Part shown: positions 1-8,320 of the stretch, in pieces
Layout: each line of letters opens with the position of its first letter
How positions within the stretch are numbered: the first letter of the stretch is position 1
NCBI GenBank assembly: GCA_902805675.1
Contig: CADCTA010000052.1
Location: 1 to 47,336, forward strand
Source: an uncultured Chthoniobacterales bacterium
Lineage (GTDB): Bacteria; Verrucomicrobiota; Verrucomicrobiia; Chthoniobacterales; UBA10450
Direction: 5' to 3'
Length of the DNA stretch: 47,336 nt
Position numbers and translations under genes: made by a program
The notes under the pieces: model-generated
Databases searched by the model: none
The model's input: the letters and a program-made list of their open reading frames with translations, nothing else
What the model was told of the DNA's origin: nothing

Positions 1-844
1 CTTGCTTGCCTTTGAACGCCTCGATGGTGACCGAGCGGAATTCGAAGCCTTCGACCGTCTGCCATGGGTGCTCGTCGCGTTTCAGGATCTGGATGCCGTA
101 GAAGCCGGCATCGCTGAACGCCTGCAGGAAGCCTTCTTCCGTGAGCGCACCGGAGATGCAGCCGCTCCACAGCTCCGGATCATTTTGCAGATGCTCCGGC
201 ACTTCTTCGTCGGACACGATGTCTGAGATCACCGCGCGTCCGCCGATCTTCAGCACACGGAAGATTTCCTCGAAGAGCTGCCGCTTCGATTTCGCCTCGA
301 CGAGATTGAGAACGCAGTTGGAAACAACGACATCAACCGAGTCGCTCGCGACGAGCGGATGCTTCACGCGAAGCTCCTGCGCGATCTCGTCCGCGCGCAG
401 GAATGACGCAGCGTCAGTGATTGGCCGCGCTTTCAGCTCCTGGTCGAGCTTGTCGAGATCGAGCGCGAGATCCTGAATGCGGCCTTTGCGAAACTCGACG
501 TTCGCGTAGCCGATGCGCTCCGCGACGACCGGCGCATTCGTGCGAGCGACATCGAGCATCTCGTCGGTCATGTCGACGCCGATGACCTTGCCGGTTTCGC
601 CGACTACTTGCGCTGCGATGAAGCAAATCTTTCCAGTGCCGCTGCCGAGATCGAGCACTGTCTCGCCGGCACGCAGATACTTGCTCGGGTCGCCGCAGCC
701 GTAATCTCTTTCGATCACCTCCTGCGGGATGACCTTGAGATACTCCGGGTTGTAATCGACCGGGCAGCAGAGTTTCGCTTCGGGTGCTTGGGCGCCGGCC
801 GCATAGCGCTCTCTGACGGCGGTTTCCGCGTTCAATGTGCTCAT
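1..844 (-). CDS. ArsM-like SAM-dependent methyltransferase (3' end cut off)
   Basis: The reading frame opens at an ATG (844-842) and runs off the left edge after 281 codons, so the C-terminus is missing. A class I SAM-binding motif (VLDLGSGTGK, about residues 63-72) is followed by GVDM (89-92), the acidic end of strand beta2. Three cysteines sit where arsenite methyltransferases keep theirs: C50 in RDYGCGDP, C177 in SNCVLNL and C229 in SGCISGAL. There is also an N-terminal LCCPVDY motif (C26, C27) and about 30 extra residues between the SAM core and the second cysteine. By family knowledge ArsM methylates As(III) in the cytoplasm to volatile or less toxic species. The three-cysteine pattern supports this, but no ars gene is adjacent and a related methyltransferase with another substrate remains possible. 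No strong Shine-Dalgarno is seen upstream. Confidence 0.72.
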   Translation of the reverse strand, partial: MSTLNAETAVRERYAAGAQAPEAKLCCPVDYNPEYLKVIPQEVIERDYGCGDPSKYLRAGETVLDLGSGTGKICFIAAQVVGETGKVIGVDMTDEMLDVARTNAPVVAERIGYANVEFRKGRIQDLALDLDKLDQELKARPITDAASFLRADEIAQELRVKHPLVASDSVDVVVSNCVLNLVEAKSKRQLFEEIFRVLKIGGRAVISDIVSDEEVPEHLQNDPELWSGCISGALTEEGFLQAFSDAGFYGIQILKRDEHPWQTVEGFEFRSVTIEAFKGKQ

Positions 845-956
845 AGGGGAAGAATCAGTCCGTTTGATACGCCTGCGAGGCTATGCCGGACGCGAAGCCG
901 AGTGAACACTTTTCCTCGCGGGTGCCGCTCCGTCGGGCCTCGGAGCCGTACATACA

Positions 957-989
957 AAATCCCCAGTCGCGCGCGGCGGCTGGGGATTT
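957..989 (-). terminator. rho-independent terminator of the fasciclin gene
   Basis: A perfect 10-bp stem (AAATCCCCAG at 957-966 with CTGGGGATTT at 980-989) encloses a GC-rich 13-nt loop. It starts about 20 bp beyond the stop of the fasciclin gene. Read on the minus strand it ends in a short T stretch (GATTTTG). The A/T-ended stem could also stop plus-strand transcripts. Confidence 0.8.
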
Positions 990-1008
990 GTTGTCGAAAC
1001 GTCGAAGC

Positions 1009-1482
1009 TTAGGCCTTCGGCGGCATCAGCACGGTGTCGATCACGTGGATCACGCCGTTCGACGCTTTCACGTCTGCTTTCACGACCTTGGCTTTGTTCA
1101 CGGTCACTTTGCCGTTGCTGACTTTGACGTCGAGCATCGCGCCGTTTGCGGTTGGGGCTTTCATCGTCTTCACGTCGGCGGCCATGACTTTGCCTTCCAT
1201 CACGTGGTAGGCGAGAACTGCGCCGAGCTTCTCTTTGTTCTCCGGCTTCAGGAGGTTCTCAACGGTGCCTTTCGGAAGCTTTTTGAAAGCGTCATCCGTC
1301 GGAGCGAAGACCGTGTAAGGTCCTTTTTCCTGGAGCATCGAGGTCTTGCCGGCGGCGTCGAGCGCGGCGACGAGGGTCTCGAAAGTCCCTGTGCTTTTCG
1401 CCGTGGCGACGATGTCGTTAGCCGCGGTCGCGGTGAAGGTGAGCGCGAGAAGCGCTGTGCATACGAGTGTTAGTTTTTTCAT
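1009..1482 (-). CDS. secreted fasciclin (FAS1) domain protein
   Basis: This 157-residue protein starts with a Sec signal peptide (MKKLTLVCTALLALTFTATA, cut near AA-ND) followed by one FAS1 domain. The domain markers are 'FETLVAALDAAG' and 'GPYTVFAPTDDAFKKLP' near residues 32-73, and the C-terminal H2-like end 'NGVIHVIDTVLMPP'. FAS1 domains are small adhesion modules in secreted or surface proteins; the ligand here cannot be told. The length is typical of bacterial single-domain fasciclins. The ATG at 1482 is preceded by AAGGGA about 11 nt upstream. The gene is divergent from pdxJ across roughly 190 bp and has its own terminator, so it is probably monocistronic. Confidence 0.93.
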   Translation of the reverse strand: MKKLTLVCTALLALTFTATAANDIVATAKSTGTFETLVAALDAAGKTSMLQEKGPYTVFAPTDDAFKKLPKGTVENLLKPENKEKLGAVLAYHVMEGKVMAADVKTMKAPTANGAMLDVKVSNGKVTVNKAKVVKADVKASNGVIHVIDTVLMPPKA

Positions 1483-1674
1483 GTGTGGTGGTTCCCTTTG
1501 GGTAGCAAGCAGGTGCAGTTCGGGCGCAAACCCGGAGCAGTTTCGGTTGTCGTAAATGACCGCCGATCAAATGCTTGTCTGGTATCTGATACGGGGCCTG
1601 CGACCGCATGGATGCAATGCGATACGCTTTGCTGCTTGCCCACTGCGCAGCGGTAGCTCCTATTGAGCGCGGAA

Positions 1675-2427
1675 ATGGGTGCGCTCCATCTCGGTGTAAA
1701 TATTGACCACGTCGCCACGTTGCGGCAGGCGCGGTATGCCACGACGCCCGAGTCGAAAAACGTCGAGCCGGATCCAGTCGCGATCGCGAGCATCTGCGAG
1801 CGAGCGGGAGCGCACGGCATCACGGCGCATCTCCGCGCGGACCGGCGTCACATCGGCGACCGCGACATCGATCGGCTGCGCGCCAGCGTGATGACGAAGC
1901 TCAATCTCGAGATGGGCAACACGGCCGAGATCGTCGACATCGCGTTGCGCGTCGTGCCGGACGAGGTCTGCATGGTGCCGGAGAAGCGCGAGGAGATCAC
2001 GACGGAAGGTGGGCTCGACCTCGTTGCGCATCGTCGTGAACTTGGGCCCACCATCAAGCGACTGCACGCTGCTGGGATCCGCGTCAGCATGTTTATCGAT
2101 CCGGCGCGCGAGCAGGTGGAGGCAGCATCAGATCTGGGCGCGGACATCGTGGAATTGCACACCGGCAAGCTGGCGAATGCGTTCACGGAGAAATTCGAAA
2201 AGCAGGAGCTCGATCGTCTGCGCGAAGCAGCGGTCCGTGCATCGAACTTCAACCTCCAGGTGAACGCCGGCCACGGCATCAACTACCGCAACATTGCGCA
2301 CATCCACAAAATCCCACACCTCACCGAGCTGAACATCGGCCACTCCATCGTCTCGCGTTCGGTGTTCGTCGGCTTCGAGACGGCGGTGCGTGAGATGCTC
2401 GGAGCGATGGAGAATTACGGTGGTTGA
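1675..2427 (+). CDS. pdxJ: pyridoxine 5'-phosphate synthase PdxJ
   Basis: PdxJ condenses 3-amino-2-oxopropyl phosphate with 1-deoxy-xylulose 5-phosphate to form pyridoxine 5'-phosphate, the last step of de novo vitamin B6 synthesis. The TIM-barrel family motifs are all present: VNIDHVATLRQAR near the start, ITAHLRADRRHI, NLEMGNT, VCMVPEKREEITTEGG, VSMFIDP, VELHTG, NAGHGINY and the C-terminal ELNIGHSIVSRSVFVG. I chose the ATG at 1675 (250 residues, near the usual 240-250). A TTG at 1663 would add four residues with no better ribosome site. acpS follows about 120 bp downstream on the same strand, the same pairing as in enterobacteria, although a hairpin lies between them here. Confidence 0.97.
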   Translation: MGALHLGVNIDHVATLRQARYATTPESKNVEPDPVAIASICERAGAHGITAHLRADRRHIGDRDIDRLRASVMTKLNLEMGNTAEIVDIALRVVPDEVCMVPEKREEITTEGGLDLVAHRRELGPTIKRLHAAGIRVSMFIDPAREQVEAASDLGADIVELHTGKLANAFTEKFEKQELDRLREAAVRASNFNLQVNAGHGINYRNIAHIHKIPHLTELNIGHSIVSRSVFVGFETAVREMLGAMENYGG

Positions 2428-2445
2428 TCCGCAACTCGTTTGGAT

Positions 2446-2517
2446 GAATCAGGAAAGCAGGAAAGCAGGAAAAGAAGCACCGGCATGCCCCTTCCTGCTT
2501 TCCTATCTTCCTGATTC
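2446..2517. repeat. imperfect inverted repeat between pdxJ and acpS
   Basis: The 26-nt arms (2446-2471 and 2492-2517) are inverted copies with two mismatches. Each carries an AGGAAAGC-type 8-mer repeated in tandem on the left (AGGAAAGCAGGAAAGC). The spacer is 20 nt. It could fold into a long hairpin that attenuates or terminates pdxJ transcripts, or it may be a dispersed element. There is no T-run, so a classical terminator is not certain. Confidence 0.6.
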
Positions 2518-2544
2518 GTCCTTCCGCGGCTTTCCGCAGCTGCG

Positions 2545-2946
2545 ATGCTCGCGCCGATGAGTGTCATCGGCATCGGCGTCGACATCGTCGAGACGACGCG
2601 GATCGAGCACTCGCTTGAGCGATTCGGCGAGCGCTTTCTCCACCGCGTCTTCACCGCCGGGGAGATCGAGTATTGCCGGTCGATGAAGTATCCGGCGCGG
2701 CATTTTGCGGCGCGGTTCGCGGCCAAGGAGGCTGTCTCGAAAGCCTTTGGCACCGGGATCGGAAAATCGATGGGTTGGAAGGATATCGACGTGCATCGCG
2801 AGGGGAGCGGCCAGCCGTTCGTGGTGCTGGAGGGCGGCGCGAAGCAAGTTGCCGCGGAGCGCAATGTGTCGGCGCTGTGGATCAGCCTAAGTCACACCGA
2901 TCACAACGCGGCCGCGATGGCGGTGCTGGAAGCACGACGGCCATGA
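2545..2946 (+). CDS. acpS: holo-[acyl-carrier-protein] synthase AcpS
   Basis: AcpS transfers the 4'-phosphopantetheine arm of CoA to a serine of apo-ACP, activating fatty acid synthesis in the cytoplasm. The protein has the family signature: GIGVDIVETTRIE near the N-terminus with the Mg-binding Asp, then RHFAARFAAKEAVSKAFGTG with the second acidic ligand and lysine, and the C-terminal LSHTDHNAAAMAVLE. Length is 133 residues from the first ATG; the ATG at 2557 (MSVIGIGVDIVE) fits the usual AcpS N-terminus better and may be the true start. Neither start has a clear ribosome site. The pdxJ-acpS order is conserved in many bacteria. Confidence 0.96.
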   Translation: MLAPMSVIGIGVDIVETTRIEHSLERFGERFLHRVFTAGEIEYCRSMKYPARHFAARFAAKEAVSKAFGTGIGKSMGWKDIDVHREGSGQPFVVLEGGAKQVAAERNVSALWISLSHTDHNAAAMAVLEARRP

Positions 2947-2953
2947 ACTCAGT

Positions 2954-3045
2954 GTCATCTCGACCGAAGCGAAGCGCAGTGGAGAGATCCCGTGGCTCCA
3001 CCCGCCGGTCGGGCAACGGGATCCCTCGGCTTCGCTCGGGATGAC
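2954..3045. repeat. dispersed inverted-repeat element, copy A
   Basis: One of four copies in the window of an element that begins GTCATyyCGA(s)CG and ends GCTTCGCTCGGGATGAC, with a CCCGTGG...CGGGAT middle. The ends are inverted copies of each other. This copy follows acpS, between convergent acpS and the cupin gene, and runs straight into a 20-bp tandem array. Confidence 0.8.
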
Positions 3046-3160
3046 CGCGTTGCGCTCGGGGTGACCGCGTTGCGCTCGGGGTGACCGCGTTGCGCTCGGG
3101 GTGACCGCGTTGCGCTCGGGGTGACCGCGTTGCGCTCGGGATGACCGCGTTGCGCTCGCC
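3041..3160. repeat. 20-bp tandem repeat, six units
   Basis: Six head-to-tail units of (G/A)TGACCGCGTTGCGCTCGGG at 3041, 3061, 3081, 3101, 3121 and 3141. The middle four are identical; the first and last units start with A, and the last ends in CGCC. The unit resembles the 3' end of the adjacent dispersed element (TTCGCTCGGGATGAC), so it probably arose by tandem expansion of that arm. The array ends just before the stop codon of the cupin gene. Confidence 0.95.
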
Positions 3161-3162
3161 AG

Positions 3163-3525
3163 CTAAATCCGCACGCCAGCCGGCGCGGTAAGCGCTGCGT
3201 CCGTCACGTCGCCGGTGTTGCGAGTGGCAGCGGGCTCGAAAAGCACCACCTCGCATTCTTCTTCCGCTGTGGTGCGATGCTCCACGCCGCGCGGGACGAC
3301 GAGAAATTCCCCGGCGTTCAAAACCACCGCACGATCGCGCAATTCCACCCGCATCGATCCGCGCCAGACGAGGAAAAGCTCGTCCTCGTTCTCATGCTGG
3401 TGCCAGACGAACTCGCCTTTGAACTTGGCGAGCTTCACTTCCTGGCCGTTCAGCTCGCCGACGATCTTCGGCCGCCAGTGCTCCGAGAAGGAGGCGAACT
3501 TCTCCGCGAGGCTGACCTTGTTCAC
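3163..3525 (-). CDS. small cupin-domain protein
   Basis: A 120-residue single-domain cupin. Cupin motif 1 is seen as 'FVWHQHENEDELFLVWRG' (the HxHxxxxE pattern that binds a metal) around residues 39-56. Motif 2 is in 'LNAGEFLVVPRGVEHRT' (PxGxxH) around residues 69-85. The substrate is unknown; close homologues are annotated as cupin domain proteins or mannose-6-phosphate isomerase-like. It is probably cytoplasmic. Its start codon overlaps the stop of the small membrane protein gene upstream by 4 nt (ATGA), so the two are translationally coupled. The tandem repeat array touches its 3' end. Confidence 0.88.
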   Translation of the reverse strand: MNKVSLAEKFASFSEHWRPKIVGELNGQEVKLAKFKGEFVWHQHENEDELFLVWRGSMRVELRDRAVVLNAGEFLVVPRGVEHRTTAEEECEVVLFEPAATRNTGDVTDAALTAPAGVRI

Positions 3526-3728
3526 GAATCGTTCGGCTGCTTCCCCGAGTTGCTCCGCGGGCGGAACGCAGCTCCCATCGCGGCGACGAAATAGAAGAGC
3601 GAGAGGAGGAGGAAGAGGATGTTGACCGCGCGCGCGAACGGCGGCGCGCCTTCGGGCCAGAGTTGGCCGAGCAGGACGATGCAGTTCAGGACAACGAGGA
3701 TGATTAAAACGCCGGGCCGTGTGCGCAT
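3522..3728 (-). CDS. small two-helix membrane protein, unknown
   Basis: A 68-residue protein with two predicted membrane helices, about residues 7-23 (VLIILVVLNCIVLLGQL) and 33-53 (AVNILFLLLSLFYFVAAMGAA). A short basic tail follows (RPRSNSGKQPNDS). I do not recognise a family. Support for a real gene comes from the hydrophobic pattern and from the ATGA overlap with the cupin gene downstream. Nothing indicates a function. Confidence 0.6.
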   Translation of the reverse strand: MRTRPGVLIILVVLNCIVLLGQLWPEGAPPFARAVNILFLLLSLFYFVAAMGAAFRPRSNSGKQPNDS

Positions 3729-3777
3729 GGAGCAGTTCTACAACGACGGACGCGCCGCGGAAGTGTAAAAGCGACGG

Positions 3778-5457
3778 CTAGCGCGCCGGCGTGACCTTCA
3801 CGAGCACGACGCCGTGCGGCGGCACGGACGCTTCGAAGCGGTCGGGAAATCGGCCGAGATCCTGTTGTCGCCACAGGTCTCGGACAAGCTGCGCTCCTTC
3901 CACTCGCATGTCGGACCAGCGGACGGCGACGGTGCGGCCCTTCTCGCCGCGATTGAACAAGCCGACGACCCATGAGCCGTCTTCCAGCACCTTCGCGAAA
4001 ACCTCCGCGTTGCCGCTGTGCGCGACACGCGTCGCCTGCTTGCAGAGCGGGTCCTGATTAATGGCGAGCACCTCATCGTTCGTCAGCAAGCCGAGTGTAA
4101 ACGGATCCAGCTTCTCGAGATCGCATCCGAGGAGGAGCGGCGCGGCCAGCAACGACCACAAACTCACCTGGGTGTATTGCTCGTTAGGCGTGAGCCTCGT
4201 CGGTCGCCGCTGGCCCCAGCCGACCTGCCCGACAAGCAACATGTCCGGATCGTTGTAACTGCCCGGTGCGCTGAAGCGCGCCCAGCGATCGCGCGAGAAC
4301 CCGATCTCGCTCAGGTCGTCCCACTCGTCCTTCACGTCGCCGGATGTGCGCCAGGCATTCGCCAGCTCGGCAAGCTGCCCCGCCTCGGCAAACGGCGCAT
4401 TGTTCGAAACGGTGAAGACGATGTCGCGCGCCGTCGCGTCCAGGCTTTGGCGCATCTCACGCGTGTGCGCCACGTCAATCGGCACCCAGTCGTACTTGAG
4501 GTAATCGATGCCCCACGCAGCCCATTGCCGCACGTCGGCATCGACAAACGAGAACTTGCCGAACGTCCGTAACGTCTTCGTAATCCTGCCGCGGCTCTTC
4601 TCCTTTGCGCGTTGGCTGAGCGGCTTCAGCCACGCGTAGTTCTCCATCCACGACACGTGCTTCGGATACTTGAACTTGAAGTGTTCGTTATGCGTCCCTG
4701 CGCGCAGCCAGTCGGTGCTCCCGTCCGCGTGATCTGCCGACGACCCGAGATGCCCGACGAAGCTGGTCCGCCACGGCGTTGAGTAGATGCCGAGCTTGAG
4801 GCCCGTGGCGTGCACGTGCTCGGAAAGCGCAGCGATGTCGGGGAACTTCGCGTTCGGCATGATGGCGTTGAACTCGCCGCCGCGGACGCCTTGCCAGCCG
4901 TCGTCGATGTTCACGTACGTCCAGCCGTGATCGCGCAGTCCGCTCGCCACGAGTGCGTCGGCAGCGTTGCGGACCTTCTCCTGGCTGACGCTGCTCGACC
5001 AGATGTTCCAGCTGTTCCATCCCATTGGCGGCGTGAGCGCGATGCGCTGGCCAACGATGATGCGCAGCGGGCGTTCGGCGACGCCGTGCGCGTTAGCGGC
5101 TCGCAATGTGACGACATGCCGACCCGCCGCCTCGAGGCGTCCTGTGATGCGACCGCTGGCCGCATCTAACTGCAGACCTTCGGGAAGATCGGTCGCGGAA
5201 AATTCCATCGGTCGCTCACCGGTCGCGGCCACTTGAAAGAGGAATGGCGAGCCAGGCCGCACGCCGAAAACTGCCGCGCCGTTAATCCGCGGAGTGCGCG
5301 GCGCTGCGGGCGTGAGGATCGCTCCGTTCTCGCCCGCATGTTCGACTGGCGCCGGGTTGCACGAGCAAAGCCCCATCGCGGCAAACGCGGAGATGCCGAG
5401 CGCGCGCGATCTCGCGCTCCACCACAAGCTCCGGCGACGCTGAGCGATGCTGCACAC
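3778..5457 (-). CDS. alpha-galactosidase, GH27 family, lipoprotein
   Basis: This 559-residue enzyme should release alpha-linked galactose from oligosaccharides outside the cytoplasm. Its N-terminus looks like a lipoprotein signal with Cys33 in LCSC. A putative Ig-like domain follows (about 60-137, 'LPEGLQLDAASGRITG'), then the GH27 barrel starting TPPMGWNSWN at about 142. Catalytic residues fit the family: nucleophile Asp323 in DYLKYDW and acid/base Asp374 in TSGDVKDEWD. SYNDPDML and the C-terminal beta-sandwich (VVGLFNRGEKGRTVAV) complete the fold. Translation starts at a GTG, 10 bp after the stop of the membrane protein gene upstream, so the two are probably co-transcribed. Alternative activities of GH27 (alpha-N-acetylgalactosaminidase, isomaltodextranase) cannot be excluded. 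Confidence 0.92.
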   Translation of the reverse strand: MCSIAQRRRSLWWSARSRALGISAFAAMGLCSCNPAPVEHAGENGAILTPAAPRTPRINGAAVFGVRPGSPFLFQVAATGERPMEFSATDLPEGLQLDAASGRITGRLEAAGRHVVTLRAANAHGVAERPLRIIVGQRIALTPPMGWNSWNIWSSSVSQEKVRNAADALVASGLRDHGWTYVNIDDGWQGVRGGEFNAIMPNAKFPDIAALSEHVHATGLKLGIYSTPWRTSFVGHLGSSADHADGSTDWLRAGTHNEHFKFKYPKHVSWMENYAWLKPLSQRAKEKSRGRITKTLRTFGKFSFVDADVRQWAAWGIDYLKYDWVPIDVAHTREMRQSLDATARDIVFTVSNNAPFAEAGQLAELANAWRTSGDVKDEWDDLSEIGFSRDRWARFSAPGSYNDPDMLLVGQVGWGQRRPTRLTPNEQYTQVSLWSLLAAPLLLGCDLEKLDPFTLGLLTNDEVLAINQDPLCKQATRVAHSGNAEVFAKVLEDGSWVVGLFNRGEKGRTVAVRWSDMRVEGAQLVRDLWRQQDLGRFPDRFEASVPPHGVVLVKVTPAR

Positions 5458-5467
5458 GAGCGCCAGT

Positions 5468-7033
5468 CTACCGCGTGATCAAGTCGTGCTGCTCCAACTC
5501 GGCAGAGCGAACCGTTCGCGTGTACTCAGGGAGCAGACGCCGGAGCTCCGCGATGCCCCATGAAGCATACGCCGGCGGAACGGCGATGTGTTGCAGCTCC
5601 TGCGGCAGCGCAGAACGGAAGGCCGCGGCGTCGACCGGCGAACCGGCGACGGCGTAGGAGTGAACGACGTCCATGTTCGGCCGGAATTTGCCTTCGCCGA
5701 GCAGATGAGCCAGCGGGTCGAAGGGGAAATACCAGCGCCCCGGTTCTTTCGCGACGGTGTCGTGTGCTTCGACCAATGTGGCAGGACCTCCAACCGACCA
5801 TCTGAGGAAGCCAGCGGCGGAAGAAAGGCCGACCACAAACGTGACGATCGCCAGCGCTGCGTAGGCCGTCGCCAGCGCCGTTCGGTTTGCCTGTTGAACG
5901 AGGGTGGCAAATGCGACAAGCCCCGCAATCGCGAGGGGTAACGTCACTAGCGCGCGGCTGTTCACGTCGCCACCTTGTTTGCCGACGCTCGCGACCGATG
6001 CAAAAAGCATGACGAGGGCGAGCAACAGAAAGAGCTTCGCCATTTGCGTGGCAGCAGGAGAGATCCGCTCGAGCACCGGAAGCGCTAACACCAGCGCGAC
6101 AGCCACCACGCCATAGTGCCGCAGGTAGTCGCCGAGGAAGGTGAGCAGCGTCCGCACCTTGTCCATGACGTCGTAACTGCTGCCGCTCAGCGCCAGATTG
6201 TCGACGCCTTGCATTGTGAACCACGGCATCCGGCCGGGCAGCCGCAGGTTCAGCAGCACCGCCGCGAATCCGTCGCGCGCCGCGGCACACGCGTAGACGA
6301 GTCCGAAGGTGACCGCTGCGGCGAGAGCGAACCTGAGTCCTGCTCGCCAGCCGAACTGCCAGGCAGTCCAGATGAAGAACCCGAGCGATGCAGCAATCAG
6401 GTTCACCTTGCATGCAGCACTCAGGCCCGCGCAGACTCCGCCGATCACGAGCCATCGCCCCAGCGTCGACGTCGCGGTCGCTGCGCGCATGACAGCGTAG
6501 GCGGCGAGCAGGAACAGCCCGAGCGCGGGAGCATCGACGTGCACGTACGTGGTGATGTAACTCAGCGATGGAGCGGCGAAGGCCACCAGCGCAAAGAGAA
6601 GCAGCAGAAAGCTCCAATGCAGAGGCGGCGTTTGGCCGGATTCGCGCAGCCGATGCGTGCAGCCGGCGCAGATCAGCCCAAGCGGGGCGAGGATGTAGAC
6701 GTGCGCGAGAACGGTCGCGATCGCGACCGCCATCGCCGGTTCCCTCGCGACCGTGCTCGGCAAGTAGGCGACGGGATAAAGCGGGCCGTAACCCACCATC
6801 ACCCACGGCGGCGTCTCGGGCGACGAGAACAACGGGTAGCCGTGCGTGAGCGCGAAGGCAGGCGCGAGCCGCACCGAGGTCCACGCGAAGTCGAGATTCC
6901 GCTGGAACGACAGCCACACTGACAGACAAAACACCGCCGCCGCCGCGGCAAGGAGAACGTAGCGCACTCCGGCGGGAACCTTCCAGGTCCGGTCCGCGAG
7001 CGACACATCGCCAGTCGTAGTTTGTTCCGGCAC
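5468..7033 (-). CDS. polytopic membrane protein, GT-C glycosyltransferase-like
   Basis: This 521-residue protein starts at a GTG and has roughly ten to twelve hydrophobic helices. The first is residues 24-43. A long periplasmic first loop contains 'HGYPLFSSPETPPWVMVGYGPLYPVAYLP'-like sequence, and a soluble C-terminal tail begins at about residue 425. This layout, with acidic/aromatic residues in the first loop, resembles family-39 or mannosyltransferase-type GT-C enzymes that use polyprenyl-phosphate sugars. I cannot identify the catalytic Asp pair with confidence. It sits 10 bp upstream of the GH27 alpha-galactosidase, which suggests a shared role in surface or periplasmic carbohydrate. Confidence 0.6.
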   Translation of the reverse strand: MPEQTTTGDVSLADRTWKVPAGVRYVLLAAAAAVFCLSVWLSFQRNLDFAWTSVRLAPAFALTHGYPLFSSPETPPWVMVGYGPLYPVAYLPSTVAREPAMAVAIATVLAHVYILAPLGLICAGCTHRLRESGQTPPLHWSFLLLLFALVAFAAPSLSYITTYVHVDAPALGLFLLAAYAVMRAATATSTLGRWLVIGGVCAGLSAACKVNLIAASLGFFIWTAWQFGWRAGLRFALAAAVTFGLVYACAAARDGFAAVLLNLRLPGRMPWFTMQGVDNLALSGSSYDVMDKVRTLLTFLGDYLRHYGVVAVALVLALPVLERISPAATQMAKLFLLLALVMLFASVASVGKQGGDVNSRALVTLPLAIAGLVAFATLVQQANRTALATAYAALAIVTFVVGLSSAAGFLRWSVGGPATLVEAHDTVAKEPGRWYFPFDPLAHLLGEGKFRPNMDVVHSYAVAGSPVDAAAFRSALPQELQHIAVPPAYASWGIAELRRLLPEYTRTVRSAELEQHDLITR

Positions 7034-7097
7034 GGCGACGCATCAAACGGCCGCGGGTTCGTTTTTGCCAGCGGCTTTTTGCGCGCGCCGTCGCGCT

Positions 7098-8168
7098 TCA
7101 TCGTGGCTTACCGAATCCGAGCGCTTCGGTAACAGCCGCCGCACCCGGGCTCGGCCGCTCATGATCTTTCGCGACTTCTACCTGCACGTCGGCTTCCTTG
7201 CGCCCGGGGATCAAGCCCAACTCGGCAGCGTGGTGCGCCATGGCCTGGCTGTCCGGCGCGAGAAGCATTGGCACGCCATGGTGGCCGGCGGCTTTGATGT
7301 GCTCGCGCACGTGGTCGTCGCGCTTTGTCGCGCTGGCCGGGTCTACGTCGCGGATGTAGATGGCTTTGATCCGATCCGGGTGCAGCGTGGCGGCCTCGGC
7401 ATAGAGCCCGGCATCGTGCTGGCCAGAATCACCGATAAGCACAAATGGGAGCTCCGGGAAATCCGCCATGATCTTCAGCGTCCGCTCGAGCTTCTGGCGG
7501 TGATCGCGCGCCTCCTTCAGCTTCTTCGGGCGGAGGTCGTAGTCGCGCAGGAACATGGGGCCTTTCGGGATTTCGTTCAGCTCCATGAACTCGCAGAGCA
7601 GATCGTAGAGATTCCACGGCGAGCTCGAGACGTAGAAGATCGGGTTCACCGGGCGGGTTGCGCCCCCGTTCTGTAGCGAGCGGTAAAGCGCCGCCACGCC
7701 TTCGAGCGGTTTGCGTGTCTTGGCGTGGCCCACAAACGTCAGCCTCGCCGCAGTCAGGAAACTGGTGACGTTGGTTTCAATCACGGTGTCATCGAGGTCG
7801 CTGATGACGCCGAACTCCGCCTCGTTGCCCAGTCCCGCGATCGCATGCGTGGCGGAGATCTCCTCGCCGCGCACCTCGCACCGTGCTTCCGCAGTGAACC
7901 ACGGCCCTTTGCCCTGCGTGTCGCACGGCAGCTCAAGGTGGTAGTACCCCTCGCGATCCGTAATCGCCGTAACCTCATGACCTTCGAAGCGGACCGTGAC
8001 CGGAACATCGGGGACCTCGTCCGTCTCGAAGCGGTGATACGCATCGAGGAGATTGCGCCAGAGGCTTTCGCCGTTATGGAGCTCGCGCGGCGCTGGGTTA
8101 GCGAGGAGGCGTCCGGAGACCAGCACGTGCGTGCGCGTTGCGTAACCTCGATAAGCGCAGATGCGCAT
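7098..8168 (-). CDS. App1-type phosphatase (DUF2183, HAD-like)
   Basis: The 356-residue protein has a beta-rich N-terminal half (about 1-135, 'VLVSGRLL...VTVRFEGHEVTAITDREGYYHLEL'). A HAD-like phosphatase core follows with DLDDTVIET around 143-151 (the DxDxT nucleophile motif), FYVSSSPWNLY (the Ser/Thr motif) and VLIGDSGQHDAGLY (the acidic motif). This is the App1/DUF2183 family; in yeast App1 is a phosphatidate phosphatase, while bacterial members are uncharacterised. No signal peptide or membrane helix is seen. It lies on the same strand as the amidase upstream, but about 250 bp and a dispersed repeat separate them. Confidence 0.9.
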   Translation of the reverse strand: MRICAYRGYATRTHVLVSGRLLANPAPRELHNGESLWRNLLDAYHRFETDEVPDVPVTVRFEGHEVTAITDREGYYHLELPCDTQGKGPWFTAEARCEVRGEEISATHAIAGLGNEAEFGVISDLDDTVIETNVTSFLTAARLTFVGHAKTRKPLEGVAALYRSLQNGGATRPVNPIFYVSSSPWNLYDLLCEFMELNEIPKGPMFLRDYDLRPKKLKEARDHRQKLERTLKIMADFPELPFVLIGDSGQHDAGLYAEAATLHPDRIKAIYIRDVDPASATKRDDHVREHIKAAGHHGVPMLLAPDSQAMAHHAAELGLIPGRKEADVQVEVAKDHERPSPGAAAVTEALGFGKPR

Positions 8169-8320
8169 GCGCGAAACGTCACCCGATCCTCAGGAAATTA
8201 GAAGGACGAAGTGGCGGCTGACGCGGAGCGCAGCGACCGACGGCTGCTGTACTTCGATCGACAGCTGTCATGCGGCCGACAGCTGTACCCGCGCCGCTGT
8301 CGCCCACCGCGACCGCTCCT

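Noticed and set aside
1663-1674. TTG at 1663 as the start of PdxJ
   Set aside because: It adds four residues not seen in the family and has no better ribosome site than the ATG at 1675.
3041-3160. CRISPR array
   Set aside because: The units are head-to-tail 20-mers with no spacers between them and no cas genes.
2882-3256. A 124-residue minus-strand frame with repeated 'RSPRAQRGHPE' units
   Set aside because: It is translation of the 20-bp tandem array and the dispersed element; composition is all Arg/Ser/Pro and it overlaps the cupin and acpS genes.
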